Below, piece after piece: positions 43,926-54,126 of a stretch of 64,000 bases of DNA (position 1 is the stretch's first letter; every line of letters starts with the position of its first letter). The notes under the pieces were generated by a model that did no database searches, was not told the origin of the DNA, and saw only the letters and a list, made by a program, of their open reading frames with translations. Source of the stretch: Bradyrhizobium sp. 4 (GTDB lineage Bacteria; Pseudomonadota; Alphaproteobacteria; Rhizobiales; Xanthobacteraceae); the NCBI RefSeq assembly GCF_023100905.1, contig NZ_CP064686.1, forward strand, positions 3,472,001-3,536,000. The letters are read 5' to 3'. The position numbers and the translations under genes were made by a program.

Positions 43926-44825
43926 TCACGTCATGAGCTTCGGCAGGACGGCCGCCAAGGCGTCCACGGCGGCGCGAACTTTCGGCGGCATCCGGGGCGA
44001 GCGGGGCCAGAGCGCGTGGCAGTCGTAGAGAAATCCCGGCTGACCGCTCAACAGATTGATGAGCGTACCGGCGCGTAGGCGTTCGCGGACCAGCCAGTAT
44101 GGCAGCCAGGCCAGTCCCATCCCCTGTGTAGCGGCGTCCGCAATCGCGTCGAGATCGTCGAGCCTGAGCCTTCCCGCCGGCATGATTTCGCTCGGAGGCT
44201 GGCCTTCGCGGGGAAACAGCCACGGCCGGACGCGTCCGGAGCGGCGATAGATGATCGCTTGGTGTGCGGCGAGATCGTCGAGCGATTTCGGCTTGCCGTT
44301 GGCGCGCAGATAGGAGCGCGAACCGCACACCACCATGCGCTGGCTTGCGATGCGCCGCGTCATCAGGCCGGATTGATCGTTTAGATCGCCGGTCCGGATC
44401 GCAAGATCATAGCGGGCCTCGATGATGTCAGCGATCGGGTCGCCGAACGAGAGATCGAGCTCCAGATGGGGATATCGTCGCGCGAGCTTCATCAGCAAGG
44501 GGGCGATGCAGTGCCGGCCCAGCAGGGCGGGCATGGTCACGCGAAGCCGGCCACGCGGCTCGGACAATTCGTCGGAAGCGACGGCATCGGCGGCCTCGGC
44601 TTCGGCGAGCACAGTGCGGCAGCGCTCGTAATAGGCTTGGCCTGTCTCGGTCAGGCTCTGGCGCCGTGTGGTGCGGTTGAGGAGGCGGACGTCCAAGCGT
44701 TGTTCGAGGAAGCGAACGTGCTTGCCGACCATTGGCCCCGACATTTCGAGCGCATCGGCGGCAGCGGCGAACGAACCCACGTCAACCGCCTTGACGAAGA
44801 CGGCCATGCTGGTCAGGCGGTCCAT
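43926..44825 (-). CDS. LysR-family transcriptional regulator
   Basis: This 299-residue protein starts MDRLTSMAVFVKAVDVGSF. The HTH (AAAADALEMSGPMVGKHVRFLEQRL) is at about 17-41, and the effector-binding domain at about 90-295. It belongs to the common subgroup that controls oxidoreductases. It diverges from the quinone-reductase gene at 44929 with 103 bp between, so it probably regulates it in response to an electrophile or quinone. This is inference from layout. Confidence 0.92.
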   Translation of the reverse strand: MDRLTSMAVFVKAVDVGSFAAAADALEMSGPMVGKHVRFLEQRLDVRLLNRTTRRQSLTETGQAYYERCRTVLAEAEAADAVASDELSEPRGRLRVTMPALLGRHCIAPLLMKLARRYPHLELDLSFGDPIADIIEARYDLAIRTGDLNDQSGLMTRRIASQRMVVCGSRSYLRANGKPKSLDDLAAHQAIIYRRSGRVRPWLFPREGQPPSEIMPAGRLRLDDLDAIADAATQGMGLAWLPYWLVRERLRAGTLINLLSGQPGFLYDCHALWPRSPRMPPKVRAAVDALAAVLPKLMT

Positions 44826-44902
44826 GATTGCAAACTCCTGGTTTCGACTGTTTTGCCGTTTGATCGCTTTATGCGCTGCCGCGCGGTTGGCATAGCTCCA
44901 TT

Positions 44903-44913
44903 CAATTCAATTG
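44903..44913. promoter_or_regulatory. Candidate LysR operator
   Basis: CAATTCAATTG is a perfect inverted repeat and AT-rich within GC-rich DNA. It lies 15 nt before the quinone-reductase ATG and about 80 nt from the LysR start. This is a possible regulator site and not tested. Confidence 0.3.
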
Positions 44914-44928
44914 TTTTGGAGTGTGTTC

Positions 44929-45918
44929 ATGGCGCGCGTCGTTCGCTTCCACAGACATGATGGCCCCGAGGTGCTGCGCATCGAGACCGTTGACGTCGCG
45001 CCGCCAGGAAGGTGCGAGGTGCAGATCAGGGTCAAGGCCCTCGGGCTCAATCGCGCGGAAGCGCTCTTGCGAGCGGGGACCTATATCGAGACCGCGACCT
45101 TTCCGTCCGGCCTTGGTCTCGAGGCCGCCGGCATCGTCGAGGCGATCGGCGAAGGCGTGAGCGGCTTCTCGCCGGGGGAGGTCGTCAGCATCGTGCCGCC
45201 CGTGTCGATGGTGCGATGGCCGGCCTATGGCGAGCTCGTCACGTTTCCGGCGGAGTTCGTTGTGAAGCACCCGCCCGAGCTCGGCTTCGACGCGGCGGCC
45301 GCGGTATGGATGCAATATCTGACGGCGTTCGGTGCTCTGGTCGATATTGCTGGGCTAAAGCGAGGGGAGGCAGTCGTTATTACGGCGGCGTCGAGCAGTG
45401 TCGGGCTTGCAGCGATTCAGATCGCGAACCGGATTGGTGCGATGCCGATTGCAGTGACGCGAACCTCGATCAAGCGGCAAGCCTTGCGCGATGCTGGCGC
45501 CGCCGACGTCATCGCCTCGGTGGAAGAGGACATCGGGTCGCGCCTGGAGGACATTGTCGGCTCAAACGGCGTCCGCGTGGTGTTCGACGCGGTCGGCGGT
45601 CCCATATTTGAGCCGCTCACCGCCGCGATGTCGCCGGGTGGCGTTCTCATCGAATATGGCGGCCTGAGCCCCGAGCCGACGCCATTTCCGCTGGTCAACG
45701 TCCTGACCAAGAGCCTGACGCTGCGCGGCTATCTCGTGCACGAGATCATCCGCGACCCCACGCGGCTTGCGAAGGCGAAGGCGTTCATCCTCGATGGGCT
45801 TTCGGGTGGTGCCTTGCGTCCGATCATCGCCAAAACGTTTCGCTTTGACGAGATCGTCGAGGCGCACCGTTTTCTGGAGTCAAACATGCAGGTCGGAAAA
45901 ATCGTGGTGTCGATCTGA
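44929..45918 (+). CDS. NADPH:quinone reductase-type MDR oxidoreductase
   Basis: The 329-residue zinc-free medium-chain reductase has no catalytic Cys/His zinc ligands. The Rossmann loop is AASSSVGLAAIQIANRIGA. It keeps the QOR-like GLEAAGIVEAIGEGV and the VVFDAVGGP segment. It should reduce quinones or alkenals with NADPH. The ATG 44929 has GGAG about 8 nt upstream. Divergent LysR gene at 43926 likely controls it. Confidence 0.9.
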   Translation: MARVVRFHRHDGPEVLRIETVDVAPPGRCEVQIRVKALGLNRAEALLRAGTYIETATFPSGLGLEAAGIVEAIGEGVSGFSPGEVVSIVPPVSMVRWPAYGELVTFPAEFVVKHPPELGFDAAAAVWMQYLTAFGALVDIAGLKRGEAVVITAASSSVGLAAIQIANRIGAMPIAVTRTSIKRQALRDAGAADVIASVEEDIGSRLEDIVGSNGVRVVFDAVGGPIFEPLTAAMSPGGVLIEYGGLSPEPTPFPLVNVLTKSLTLRGYLVHEIIRDPTRLAKAKAFILDGLSGGALRPIIAKTFRFDEIVEAHRFLESNMQVGKIVVSI

Positions 45919-46004
45919 GCGAACGATCGTCCTGGACAAACGATTTCCGCACCCGCATCACGGATTACGCCTTCGGCTCCTCCACCCTGCGCACCGAGCC
46001 TGCC

Positions 46005-47480
46005 TCACGTCCCGCAGAACGTCTGCAGCACCCGCTGGTCCGGCAGCGGGGGATCGGCGTAGGCGGCGTAGTCCGGCTGGTCATCGAACGGCTTTGCCAG
46101 CACCTTCACCAATTCCTCGAAAGGCGCGTAGTTGTCATCGTTGACCGCGGCCTGGATCACGGCCTCGATGCGGTGGTTGCGCGGGATGAAGATCGGGTTG
46201 ACGGCGTGCATGGCTGCTTGCCGTTCGGCTGCGCTCTGCGGCTCCAGCGCCGTGCGCTCGTGCCAGCGCCTGGCCCACTCGTCGAACGCCGCGGGGTCCA
46301 TGAATTGCGCGCGTGCATCGTCGGCAGCAGGATCGCCAGCGGCGTCACCGAGTTTGCGGAAGGTGAGGGTGAAGTCGGCCTGGTTCTTGGCCATGGCGTC
46401 GAGCAGGTCCTGGATCAGCGCATCGTCGCCGTCGCGCTCCGTGAACAGGCCGATCTTCTTGCGCAGGCCCGCCTGATAGGCGTCGCTGAACGTCTCGGAG
46501 AAGGCGCCGAGAATGTCCTGGGCATCGGCGACCGCCTTCTCCTGCTCCTCGCCGAACAACGGCAACAGGCATTCGGCCAGCCGGGTCAGATTCCACAGCG
46601 CAATGCGCGGCTGGTTGGCATAGGCGTAGCGGCCCATCTCGTCGATCGAGGAAAACACCTGCGCCGGATTGTAGGCATCCATGAAAGCGCAGGGGCCATA
46701 ATCGATGGTCTCGCCCGAGATCGAGCTGTTGTCGGTGTTCATCACGCCATGGATGAAACCGACCAGCAGCCAGCGTGCGACGAGATCGGCCTGGCGCGCG
46801 ACGACGCCACCGAGCAGCGCGTGATAGGGCCGCTCGGCGCCGAGCAGCTCCGGATAGTGCCTCGCGATGACATGGTCGGCGAGCCGGCGAATGGCATCGG
46901 TGTCGCGGCGAACGGCGAAGAACTGGAAGGTCCCGACGCGGATGTGGCTCGAGGCGACGCGGGTCAGCACCGCGCCTGGCAGCGCGGTCTCGCGGATGAC
47001 GTGCTCGCCGGTGACGACGGCAGCGAGTGAGCGCGTGGTCGGAATGCCGAGCGCGAACATCGCTTCGCTGACGATGTATTCGCGCAGCACCGGCCCGAGC
47101 GCGGCACGGCCGTCGCCGCGGCGGGAGAACGGAGTGGGACCCGAGCCCTTGAGCTGGATGTCGCGGCGGATGCCGTCCTTGTCGATGACCTCGCCGAGCA
47201 GCACCGCCCTTCCGTCGCCCAGCTGCGGTACGAATTGCCCGAACTGGTGGCCGGCATAGGCCATGGCGATCGGATCGGCACCGGCGGGAACCGTCTTGCC
47301 CGCCAGGATTTCGGCGCCCTCAGGGGTCTCCAGCACATCTGGATCGAGCCCGAGCTGGACTGCCAGCGGCCTGTTCAGCTTGATGAGCCGGGGCGCCGCC
47401 ACCGGCGTCGGTGCGACACGGGCGAAAAAGCTGTCCGGCAGCGCCGAATAGGAGTTCTGGAACGGGAAATGGACTGTCAT
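46005..47480 (-). CDS. selO: Protein adenylyltransferase SelO (YdiU/UPF0061)
   Basis: The 491-residue pseudokinase-fold enzyme transfers AMP from ATP to Ser/Thr/Tyr of proteins. In E. coli this ties to oxidative stress. Conserved parts include the ATP-site Lys/Glu region DIQLKGSGPTPFSRRGDGR, the HGVMNTDN catalytic loop, and DYGPCAFMD. The C-terminal FCGT has Cys where animal SelO has selenocysteine. ATG 47480 is chosen because MTVHFPFQNSYSALPDSFFA is the family start. Confidence 0.94.
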   Translation of the reverse strand: MTVHFPFQNSYSALPDSFFARVAPTPVAAPRLIKLNRPLAVQLGLDPDVLETPEGAEILAGKTVPAGADPIAMAYAGHQFGQFVPQLGDGRAVLLGEVIDKDGIRRDIQLKGSGPTPFSRRGDGRAALGPVLREYIVSEAMFALGIPTTRSLAAVVTGEHVIRETALPGAVLTRVASSHIRVGTFQFFAVRRDTDAIRRLADHVIARHYPELLGAERPYHALLGGVVARQADLVARWLLVGFIHGVMNTDNSSISGETIDYGPCAFMDAYNPAQVFSSIDEMGRYAYANQPRIALWNLTRLAECLLPLFGEEQEKAVADAQDILGAFSETFSDAYQAGLRKKIGLFTERDGDDALIQDLLDAMAKNQADFTLTFRKLGDAAGDPAADDARAQFMDPAAFDEWARRWHERTALEPQSAAERQAAMHAVNPIFIPRNHRIEAVIQAAVNDDNYAPFEELVKVLAKPFDDQPDYAAYADPPLPDQRVLQTFCGT

Positions 47481-47674
47481 GGCCTCAAGATAGGCGTGGA
47501 ACGCCGGATGGCAAAGGCTTGAGCCCGGATTGGGCAAAAAGGGGCACTTCCAGCCGAAAACAGGGCGTTCCCTTGGTTGCCGCTTGGGGCCTCGTCGGGT
47601 AAACCCTGCCGCAACTTCGGACCGGTCGTTTCAGGCCGTCCGATTCGATCCTCAGACATCATTTTGGGACGACC

Positions 47675-49447
47675 ATGCATCGCTACCGGTCACATACATG
47701 CGGCGCGCTCCGCGAGAGCAACATCGGCGAGACGGTCCGCCTTTCAGGCTGGGTCCATCGCGTTCGCGACCATGGCGGCGTGCTGTTCATCGACCTGCGC
47801 GACCATTACGGCCTGACCCAGTGCGTGGTCGATCCGGACTCGCCGGCGTTCTCGCAGGCCGAGAAGCTGCGCTCGGAATTCGTGGTCAAGATGGACGGCA
47901 AGGTCCGTCGCCGCCCCGAAGGCACCGACAATGACGATTTGCCGACCGGCAAGATCGAGATCTATGTCACCGAGATCGAGGTACTGGGCCCGGCCGGCGA
48001 CCTGCCGCTGCCGGTGTTCGGCGACCAGGAATATCCCGAGGACATTAGGCTCAAGTACCGCTTCCTCGACCTGCGTCGTGAGAAGCTGCACCAGAACATC
48101 ATGACGCGCGTCGACATCACCAAGTCGATGCGTCGGCGCATGGAGGGGCAGGGCTTCTTCGAGTTCAACACCCCGATCCTGACCGCATCCTCGCCGGAAG
48201 GCGCGCGCGACTTCCTGGTGCCCTCGCGCATCCATCCCGGCAAGTTCTACGCGCTGCCGCAGGCGCCGCAGCAGTACAAGCAGCTGTTGATGATGTCGGG
48301 CTTCGATCGCTACTTCCAGATCGCGCCCTGCTTCCGCGACGAGGACCCGCGCGCGGATCGTCTGCCGGGCGAGTTCTACCAGCTCGACGTCGAGATGAGC
48401 TTTGTCACGCAGGAAGACGTCTTCGCCGCGATGGAGCCCGTCATCACTGGCGTGTTCGAGGAGTTTGCCAAGGGCAAGCCGGTGACCAAGGGCTGGCGCC
48501 GGATTCCGTTCGCGGAAGCCTTGCGCAAATACGGCTCCGACAAGCCGGACCTGCGCAACCCGATCGAGATGCAGGATGTGTCCGAACACTTCCGCGGCTC
48601 CGGCTTCAAGGTGTTCGCGCGGATGTTGGAGGACCCCAAGAACCAGGTGTGGGCGATCCCGGCGCCGGGCGGCGGCTCTCGCGCCTTCTGCGACCGCATG
48701 AATTCATGGGCGCAGGGCGAGGGCCAGCCCGGCCTCGGCTACATCATGTGGCGCGAGGGCGGCGAAGGTGCCGGTCCGCTTGCCAACAACATCGGTGCTG
48801 AGCGCACCGCCGCGATCCGCGCCCAGATCGGCGTGAAGGAAGGCGATGCCGCGTTCTTCGTCGCCGGCGATCCCGACAAGTTCTGGAAGTTTTCAGGATT
48901 AGCCCGCAACAAGGTCGGAGAGGAGCTGAACCTCACCGACAAGGAGCGGTTCGAGCTGGCCTGGATCGTCGACTTCCCGATGTACGAGTACAATGAGGAA
49001 GACAAGAAGGTCGACTTCTCGCACAACCCATTCTCGATGCCACAGGGCGGTCTCGATGCCTTGAAGGGCCAGGACCCGCTGACCATCAAGGCGTTCCAGT
49101 ACGACATTACCTGCAACGGCTACGAGATCGCCTCGGGCGGTATCCGCAACCACGTGCCGCAAGCGATGGTGAAGGCGTTCGAGATCGCCGGCTATGGCGA
49201 GCAGGAAGTCGTCGATCGCTTCGGCGGCATGTACCGTGCCTTCCAGTACGGCGCCCCGCCGCATGGCGGCATGGCCGCCGGCGTCGACCGCATCGTCATG
49301 CTCTTGTGCGGCACCAACAATCTGCGCGAGATCTCGCTGTTCCCGATGAACCAGCAGGCCATGGACCTCCTGATGGGCGCGCCGTCGGAGCCCAGCCCCA
49401 AGCAGCTCCGCGAGCTGCATGTGAAGGTGAATCTGCCGCAGAAGTGA
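47675..49447 (+). CDS. aspS: Aspartyl-tRNA synthetase
   Basis: The 590-residue class II synthetase has an N-terminal anticodon-binding OB fold (about 1-110, LSGWVHRVRDHGGVLFIDLRD). Motif 2 is in FQIAPCFRDEDPRADR, a bacterial GAD insert spans about 290-415, and motif 3 is GGMAAGVDRIVMLL. It charges tRNA-Asp, and possibly tRNA-Asn too if the cell relies on GatCAB; this cannot be decided here. A type C palindrome follows 15 nt after the stop. Confidence 0.97.
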   Translation: MHRYRSHTCGALRESNIGETVRLSGWVHRVRDHGGVLFIDLRDHYGLTQCVVDPDSPAFSQAEKLRSEFVVKMDGKVRRRPEGTDNDDLPTGKIEIYVTEIEVLGPAGDLPLPVFGDQEYPEDIRLKYRFLDLRREKLHQNIMTRVDITKSMRRRMEGQGFFEFNTPILTASSPEGARDFLVPSRIHPGKFYALPQAPQQYKQLLMMSGFDRYFQIAPCFRDEDPRADRLPGEFYQLDVEMSFVTQEDVFAAMEPVITGVFEEFAKGKPVTKGWRRIPFAEALRKYGSDKPDLRNPIEMQDVSEHFRGSGFKVFARMLEDPKNQVWAIPAPGGGSRAFCDRMNSWAQGEGQPGLGYIMWREGGEGAGPLANNIGAERTAAIRAQIGVKEGDAAFFVAGDPDKFWKFSGLARNKVGEELNLTDKERFELAWIVDFPMYEYNEEDKKVDFSHNPFSMPQGGLDALKGQDPLTIKAFQYDITCNGYEIASGGIRNHVPQAMVKAFEIAGYGEQEVVDRFGGMYRAFQYGAPPHGGMAAGVDRIVMLLCGTNNLREISLFPMNQQAMDLLMGAPSEPSPKQLRELHVKVNLPQK

Positions 49448-49462
49448 GGCTGTCTCCACGGC

Positions 49463-49538
49463 GTCATTGCGAGTAGCGAAGCAATCCAGAATCTTTCCGC
49501 GGAGGGACTCTGGATTGCTTCGCTTCGCTCGCAATGAC
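49463..49538. repeat. Palindromic dispersed element, type C (copy 2)
   Basis: The arms GTCATTGCGAG...CCAGA and TCTGG...CTCGCAATGAC enclose the same CTTTCCGCGG loop as the copy at 736-813. The left arm has lost a few bases (GAGTAGCGAAG). It lies between aspS and the convergent gene at 49591, where the hairpin could act as an end or stability signal. Confidence 0.85.
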
Positions 49539-49590
49539 GGGGAGGGATTTTCGCCGGTCCAATTGCCGTCCCCGCGCGCAGCGTCGTTCC

Positions 49591-51555
49591 CTACAGCCCC
49601 GTCGACGCCTCGATCCTGAACTGGGCAAGCGCGCTCGGTGGGTCGGTTTGCAAGAGCTGCATCAATTGCATCAGCGGTGCCTTGGCGCGCGGGGACAGCT
49701 TGATGGAAAGCGTCTGGCCCGGCGTCTCGACGAAGCGGGCGATCGCGTCCACGGCCGCGTTCGCATCCGGATTGGCGGAAGCAACTTGCTCGCGTTTAGC
49801 CGTGATGCTCTCGACGAGCGCTTGGCGTGCGGTATCGCGGCTTACATTCTGCATGCGCGCGAACTGCGCCGCGACGAGATCGACGACACCGCTATCGCGC
49901 AATGAGAATTCGAGTGTGCCCGCCTCGATGCGTGCCGCCTGGCCCATGAGCTGAGCGGGATCGGTCGAAAACACCTCACGCGGCACGTTGCCGAGCGCAA
50001 TACGCAATTGCGCGCCTGCGATCCCGCCGATGTCGAGCGTCGCCGGCGTCAGAACGAAGCTGTTGGACTGTTCGGTCCAGGCAGCGCCGAGATCGAGGTC
50101 GACCGCGAGCTTGTCGATCCCGCTGGCAATCAATGGAAGCTGCTTCGGGTCGGATGGATCGGTGGGCGTGACAAATTTGGCAACCACATGCGCCTTGGTC
50201 GGGATTGAGCCGACCAGCTGCCCCCAGTCCAGGCTCAGTGTGTCGATCATGACCAGCTTCTTGGTGGTCTTGAACGGCGCCGTCACGCCCTTGATCTCTG
50301 CGCCTGCGAGCACGCCGAACAGCCCGAGCATCTGATCCGGCGAGGGCGCCCGCCCGGGAGTGGCGAGGCTTGCTGCCCAGCGCATCAAATTCGCCGTGCT
50401 GAAGGATTTCAGCGCGAAGCGCTCCATCTTGAACTGTCCCTGCGGAGACGGCGTGTCGACGCCTTCGACCGCGAACTCGCCGTCGCGATATCGGATGGCA
50501 TTAACCGTGGCCGTTCCTTGCGGCGTGCCGACCGACATCTTGCCGATTTCGGCCTTACCGATGCGAAGACCCTCATAGACTCCGGCGAGCTTCTCCAGCA
50601 GCTCGCGTGCCTGTGCCGGCGTCGGCGGGGTCGATTGATCCCGCGGCAGCGCGGCAAATATCTCGGCCAGCCGGAATTTCGACGGCTGCACGGCGATGTC
50701 TTCCATGGTGAAGTCGTCGATATCCACTCGCATCCCCTGTGCCGATTTGAGCGCATAGGAACCTGTCGAGACCTGCCGGTAGACCCGGCGATAGCTGTCG
50801 TCGCTGGCCGTCTGCGGATCGAGCGCGGCGAGGATCGCGCTTGAATCGAAATCGTTGACGATGATGTTCGACAATTCGCCCGTCAGCTTGTCCGGCTTGC
50901 CGGGCTGCTTCACGTCGACCGAGATCACGGCGCGGTCCGACTTCATCGCGTCGATCTTGCCGTGCTTCAGGTTCTGGATCGCCAGTCCGGAATAGGTGAC
51001 CTCGCCGCTGCCGGCGGCGCCGGAATCGAAGCTGATCGTGAGGGTCGGGGCCGTGAGCGACGATGCAGCGACACTCGCATATTGGCCGAGCACGTAGCGG
51101 TACAGGTCGACCAGCGAGCCGTCCGCCGGCACCTGATCCGCGTGAACAGGACCGGCATAGTCGCGCATGACCAATTGCGGGATCTTGTACGCGACCTTGA
51201 GCTTGGCAGCGCCGATCTGGTCCAGCGTAACCTCGAGCCCGGTGATGTTGATATCGTCGGCCGAGAACCTTGTCTCGTCGATCTGGCGAACGCCCGTGCC
51301 CTTGATAGCGGCGATCCTGATCTGCGCCTGCGGTGCCTTGCCGGGCGTAACTGCGATGTCCTCGATCGTGAGGGTGCGCGTGGGCAGATCGAAGGCGATC
51401 TTGCCGTAGCTGGCCTTGCCGCCTTGCTTGCGGATTTGCTCGAACGCGGCCTCCACCTCGGCGGTGGTGCGATGCTGGACGTAGAGATTGAAGCCGAACC
51501 ATCCGCCCGCGACCACCACGGCCACGACGATCAGGCCGATCAGGATTCGCTTCAT
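49591..51555 (-). CDS. Membrane-anchored periplasmic protein of unknown function (654 aa)
   Basis: From ATG 51555, MKRILIGLIVVAVVVAGGWFGF is an uncleaved N-terminal helix followed by about 630 residues outside the membrane. The body has repeating beta-rich units with phrases such as ITGLEVTLDQIGAAKLKV and MEDIAVQPSKFRL. This style recalls AsmA-like or DUF945-type long lipid-transfer or barrel-assembly proteins, but no firm family is recognised. It is flanked by aspS and maeB without operon links. The frame is open to 51690, but the added sequence is unlike a protein start. Confidence 0.75.
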   Translation of the reverse strand: MKRILIGLIVVAVVVAGGWFGFNLYVQHRTTAEVEAAFEQIRKQGGKASYGKIAFDLPTRTLTIEDIAVTPGKAPQAQIRIAAIKGTGVRQIDETRFSADDINITGLEVTLDQIGAAKLKVAYKIPQLVMRDYAGPVHADQVPADGSLVDLYRYVLGQYASVAASSLTAPTLTISFDSGAAGSGEVTYSGLAIQNLKHGKIDAMKSDRAVISVDVKQPGKPDKLTGELSNIIVNDFDSSAILAALDPQTASDDSYRRVYRQVSTGSYALKSAQGMRVDIDDFTMEDIAVQPSKFRLAEIFAALPRDQSTPPTPAQARELLEKLAGVYEGLRIGKAEIGKMSVGTPQGTATVNAIRYRDGEFAVEGVDTPSPQGQFKMERFALKSFSTANLMRWAASLATPGRAPSPDQMLGLFGVLAGAEIKGVTAPFKTTKKLVMIDTLSLDWGQLVGSIPTKAHVVAKFVTPTDPSDPKQLPLIASGIDKLAVDLDLGAAWTEQSNSFVLTPATLDIGGIAGAQLRIALGNVPREVFSTDPAQLMGQAARIEAGTLEFSLRDSGVVDLVAAQFARMQNVSRDTARQALVESITAKREQVASANPDANAAVDAIARFVETPGQTLSIKLSPRAKAPLMQLMQLLQTDPPSALAQFRIEASTGL

Positions 51556-51801
51556 TCTCAGCTCCAGTTGCTCGCGTTGCAGGACGCAACTTGCCATATT
51601 CGCAAAGCAATGCGGGGTCCAGGGAAAGTGAGCGCTATCAGATATTTGACCGGGCGCCCTGTTGATGGAGCCGCAATCGGATGTTGCCACCGGGGCGCCC
51701 GGCGTGCTTCATCCCGTTTCCATGACCCGGAAAATACCACCCGAAGGCGGGCCGGTCAGGACAACGTAGTTTGAGGCCGGTAACGCGAGGCGAAACACCG
51801 C

Positions 51802-54111
51802 ATGTCGTCTTATTCCGATGATCTCCACCAGGCGGCGCTGGCCTATCACCGTCTGCCGCGCCCCGGGAAGCTCGAGATTCAGGCGAGCAAGCCGCTCGCC
51901 AACCAGCGCGACCTCGCGCTGGCCTATTCGCCCGGCGTCGCCGCCGCCTGCCTGGAGATCGCCAAGAACCCGGCGGAAGCGGCGACGCTGACGATCCGCT
52001 CCAATCTGGTCGCCGTGGTTTCGAACGGCACCGCCGTGCTCGGCCTCGGCAATATCGGTCCGCTGGCCTCGAAGCCGGTGATGGAGGGCAAGGCGGTCCT
52101 GTTCAAGAAATTCGCCGGCATTGACGTGTTCGACATCGAAATCGCGGCCGACACCATCGAGCGCGTGGTCGAGACCGTGGCCGCGCTCGAGCCGACCTTC
52201 GGCGGCATCAATCTCGAGGACATCCGCGGACCGGAATGCTTCGAGATCGAGGCGCAGCTCAAGGAGCGCATGAAGATCCCGGTCTTCCACGACGACCAGC
52301 ACGGCACCGCGATCATCGTTGCCGCCGCCGTCACCAACGCCCTGCGACTCAACGGCAAGAAGCTCTCCGACGTGAAGATCGTAGCATCGGGGGCAGGGGC
52401 CGCGGCGATCGCGACCCTGAACCTGCTGGTGTCTATGGGGGCGCAGCGCAAGAACATCTGGGTCTGCGACATCGACGGCCTAGTGCATGAGGGCCGCAAC
52501 ACCACGATGGACCGCTGGAAGGCGGTCTATGCGCAGAAGACCGACAAGCGCACGCTCGCCGACGTCATCGGCGGCGCCGACATCTTCATCGGCCTGTCCG
52601 CACCGGGCGTGCTCAAGCCCGAGATGGCCAAGGCGATGGGCGACAAGCCGCTCATCATGGCGCTCGCGAATCCGACGCCGGAGATCATGCCGGAGGAGGC
52701 GCGCAAGGTGCGCCCCGACGCCATGATCTGCACCGGCCGCTCCGATTTTCCGAACCAGGTCAACAACGTCCTCTGCTTCCCCTTCATCTTCCGTGGCGCG
52801 CTCGACGTCGGCGCCAGCGCCATCAACGAGGAGATGAAGCTCGCCGCCGTCGAGGCCATCGCGCAGCTCGCGCGCGAGGCGCCGTCCGATGCGGTCGCGC
52901 AAGGCTTTGATACCGGCGAGACGCAAGGGTTTGGCCCGGGCTCGCTGATCCCGTCTCCGTTTGATCCGCGGTTGATTTTGCGAATCTCGCCGGCGGTCGC
53001 CAAGGCTGCGATGGATTCCGGCGTCGCGACCCGGCCCATCACCAATTTCGACGAGTACACCGCGCTGCTCGAGCGCTTCGCTTTCCGCTCCGGCCTCGTC
53101 ATGAAGCCGATGTTCGCGAAGGCCAAGACCCAACCGGTGCGCGTGATCTACGCCGAAGGCGAGGACGAGCGCGTGCTGCGCGCCACCCAGGTGGTGCTGG
53201 AGGAGAAGCTGGCGACGCCGATCCTGGTCGGACGTCCGTCGGTGGTCGAGGCCCGCATCGAGCGCTTCGGCCTGTCGATCAAGGCCGGCAGGGACTTCGA
53301 TCTCGTCAATCCCGAGGACGATCCGCGCTACCGCTCCTACGTGCAGTCCTATGTCGAGGTCGCCGGCCGCCGCGGCGTGACGCCCGATGCGGCGCGCACG
53401 GTGGTGCGCACCAACAACACCGTCATCGCGGCGCTCGCAGTGGTGCGCGGAGAGGCGGACGCCATGCTTTGCGGCGTCGAGGGCCGCTACATGAGCCATC
53501 TGCGCCATGTCCGCGAGATCGTCGGGTTCACACCGGGGATCAGCGACTATGCGGCGCTGGCGCTGCTGATCACCAGCAAGGGCGCCTTCTTCATCGCCGA
53601 CACCCAGGTGCGGCCCAATCCGAGCGCCGAAGAGCTCGCCGAGATCGCCTCGCTCGCGGCGGTCCACGTCCAGCGCTTCAACATCAAGCCGAAGATCGCC
53701 TTCGTCTCGCATTCGGATTTCGGCAGCTACGACACGGAATCCTCGCGCAAGATGCGCAGGGCGACCCAGCTCCTGAAGGAGAAGCATCCGGAGCTCGAGG
53801 CCGACGGCGAGATGCAGGGCGACACCGCGCTCTCGGCCGCGGCGCGCAAAATGGTGCTGCCGCACTCCAACCTCGAGGGCGAGGCCAACATCATGATCAT
53901 GCCAAGCCTCGACACCGCCAACGTCGCCTATCAGATGATCAAGTCGCTGGCGGACGCGCTGCCCGTCGGTCCGATCCTGATCGGGCCGGCGCGTCCAGCC
54001 CACATCCTCACCCCGTCCGTGACGGCGCGAGGCATCCTCAACATGACCGCAGTGGCTGTGGTGGAAGCGCAGGAGCGCGCGTCGCGGCAGCAGCCGACGT
54101 TGTTTACGTAG
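51802..54111 (+). CDS. maeB: Malic enzyme fused to a phosphotransacetylase-like domain
   Basis: This 769-residue protein has malic enzyme in residues about 1-430. Features are AYSPGVAAACLEI with the catalytic Tyr, FHDDQHGTAI with the metal-binding Asp residues, and ASGAGAAAIATLNLL for cofactor. A phosphate acetyltransferase-type domain follows (about 440-765; VIYAEGEDERVLRA). It decarboxylates malate to pyruvate with NAD(P). In rhizobia such enzymes (Dme/Tme) support growth on C4 acids, and Dme matters for nitrogen fixation in Sinorhizobium. Cofactor preference is not decided here. The fused domain is thought regulatory. Confidence 0.94.
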   Translation: MSSYSDDLHQAALAYHRLPRPGKLEIQASKPLANQRDLALAYSPGVAAACLEIAKNPAEAATLTIRSNLVAVVSNGTAVLGLGNIGPLASKPVMEGKAVLFKKFAGIDVFDIEIAADTIERVVETVAALEPTFGGINLEDIRGPECFEIEAQLKERMKIPVFHDDQHGTAIIVAAAVTNALRLNGKKLSDVKIVASGAGAAAIATLNLLVSMGAQRKNIWVCDIDGLVHEGRNTTMDRWKAVYAQKTDKRTLADVIGGADIFIGLSAPGVLKPEMAKAMGDKPLIMALANPTPEIMPEEARKVRPDAMICTGRSDFPNQVNNVLCFPFIFRGALDVGASAINEEMKLAAVEAIAQLAREAPSDAVAQGFDTGETQGFGPGSLIPSPFDPRLILRISPAVAKAAMDSGVATRPITNFDEYTALLERFAFRSGLVMKPMFAKAKTQPVRVIYAEGEDERVLRATQVVLEEKLATPILVGRPSVVEARIERFGLSIKAGRDFDLVNPEDDPRYRSYVQSYVEVAGRRGVTPDAARTVVRTNNTVIAALAVVRGEADAMLCGVEGRYMSHLRHVREIVGFTPGISDYAALALLITSKGAFFIADTQVRPNPSAEELAEIASLAAVHVQRFNIKPKIAFVSHSDFGSYDTESSRKMRRATQLLKEKHPELEADGEMQGDTALSAAARKMVLPHSNLEGEANIMIMPSLDTANVAYQMIKSLADALPVGPILIGPARPAHILTPSVTARGILNMTAVAVVEAQERASRQQPTLFT

Positions 54112-54126
54112 GGGCGGGGCTCTTCA

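Noticed and set aside
51802..54111. Malic enzyme fused to a phosphotransacetylase domain as a novel fusion
   Set aside because: This architecture is well known for MaeB-type enzymes, including those of rhizobia.
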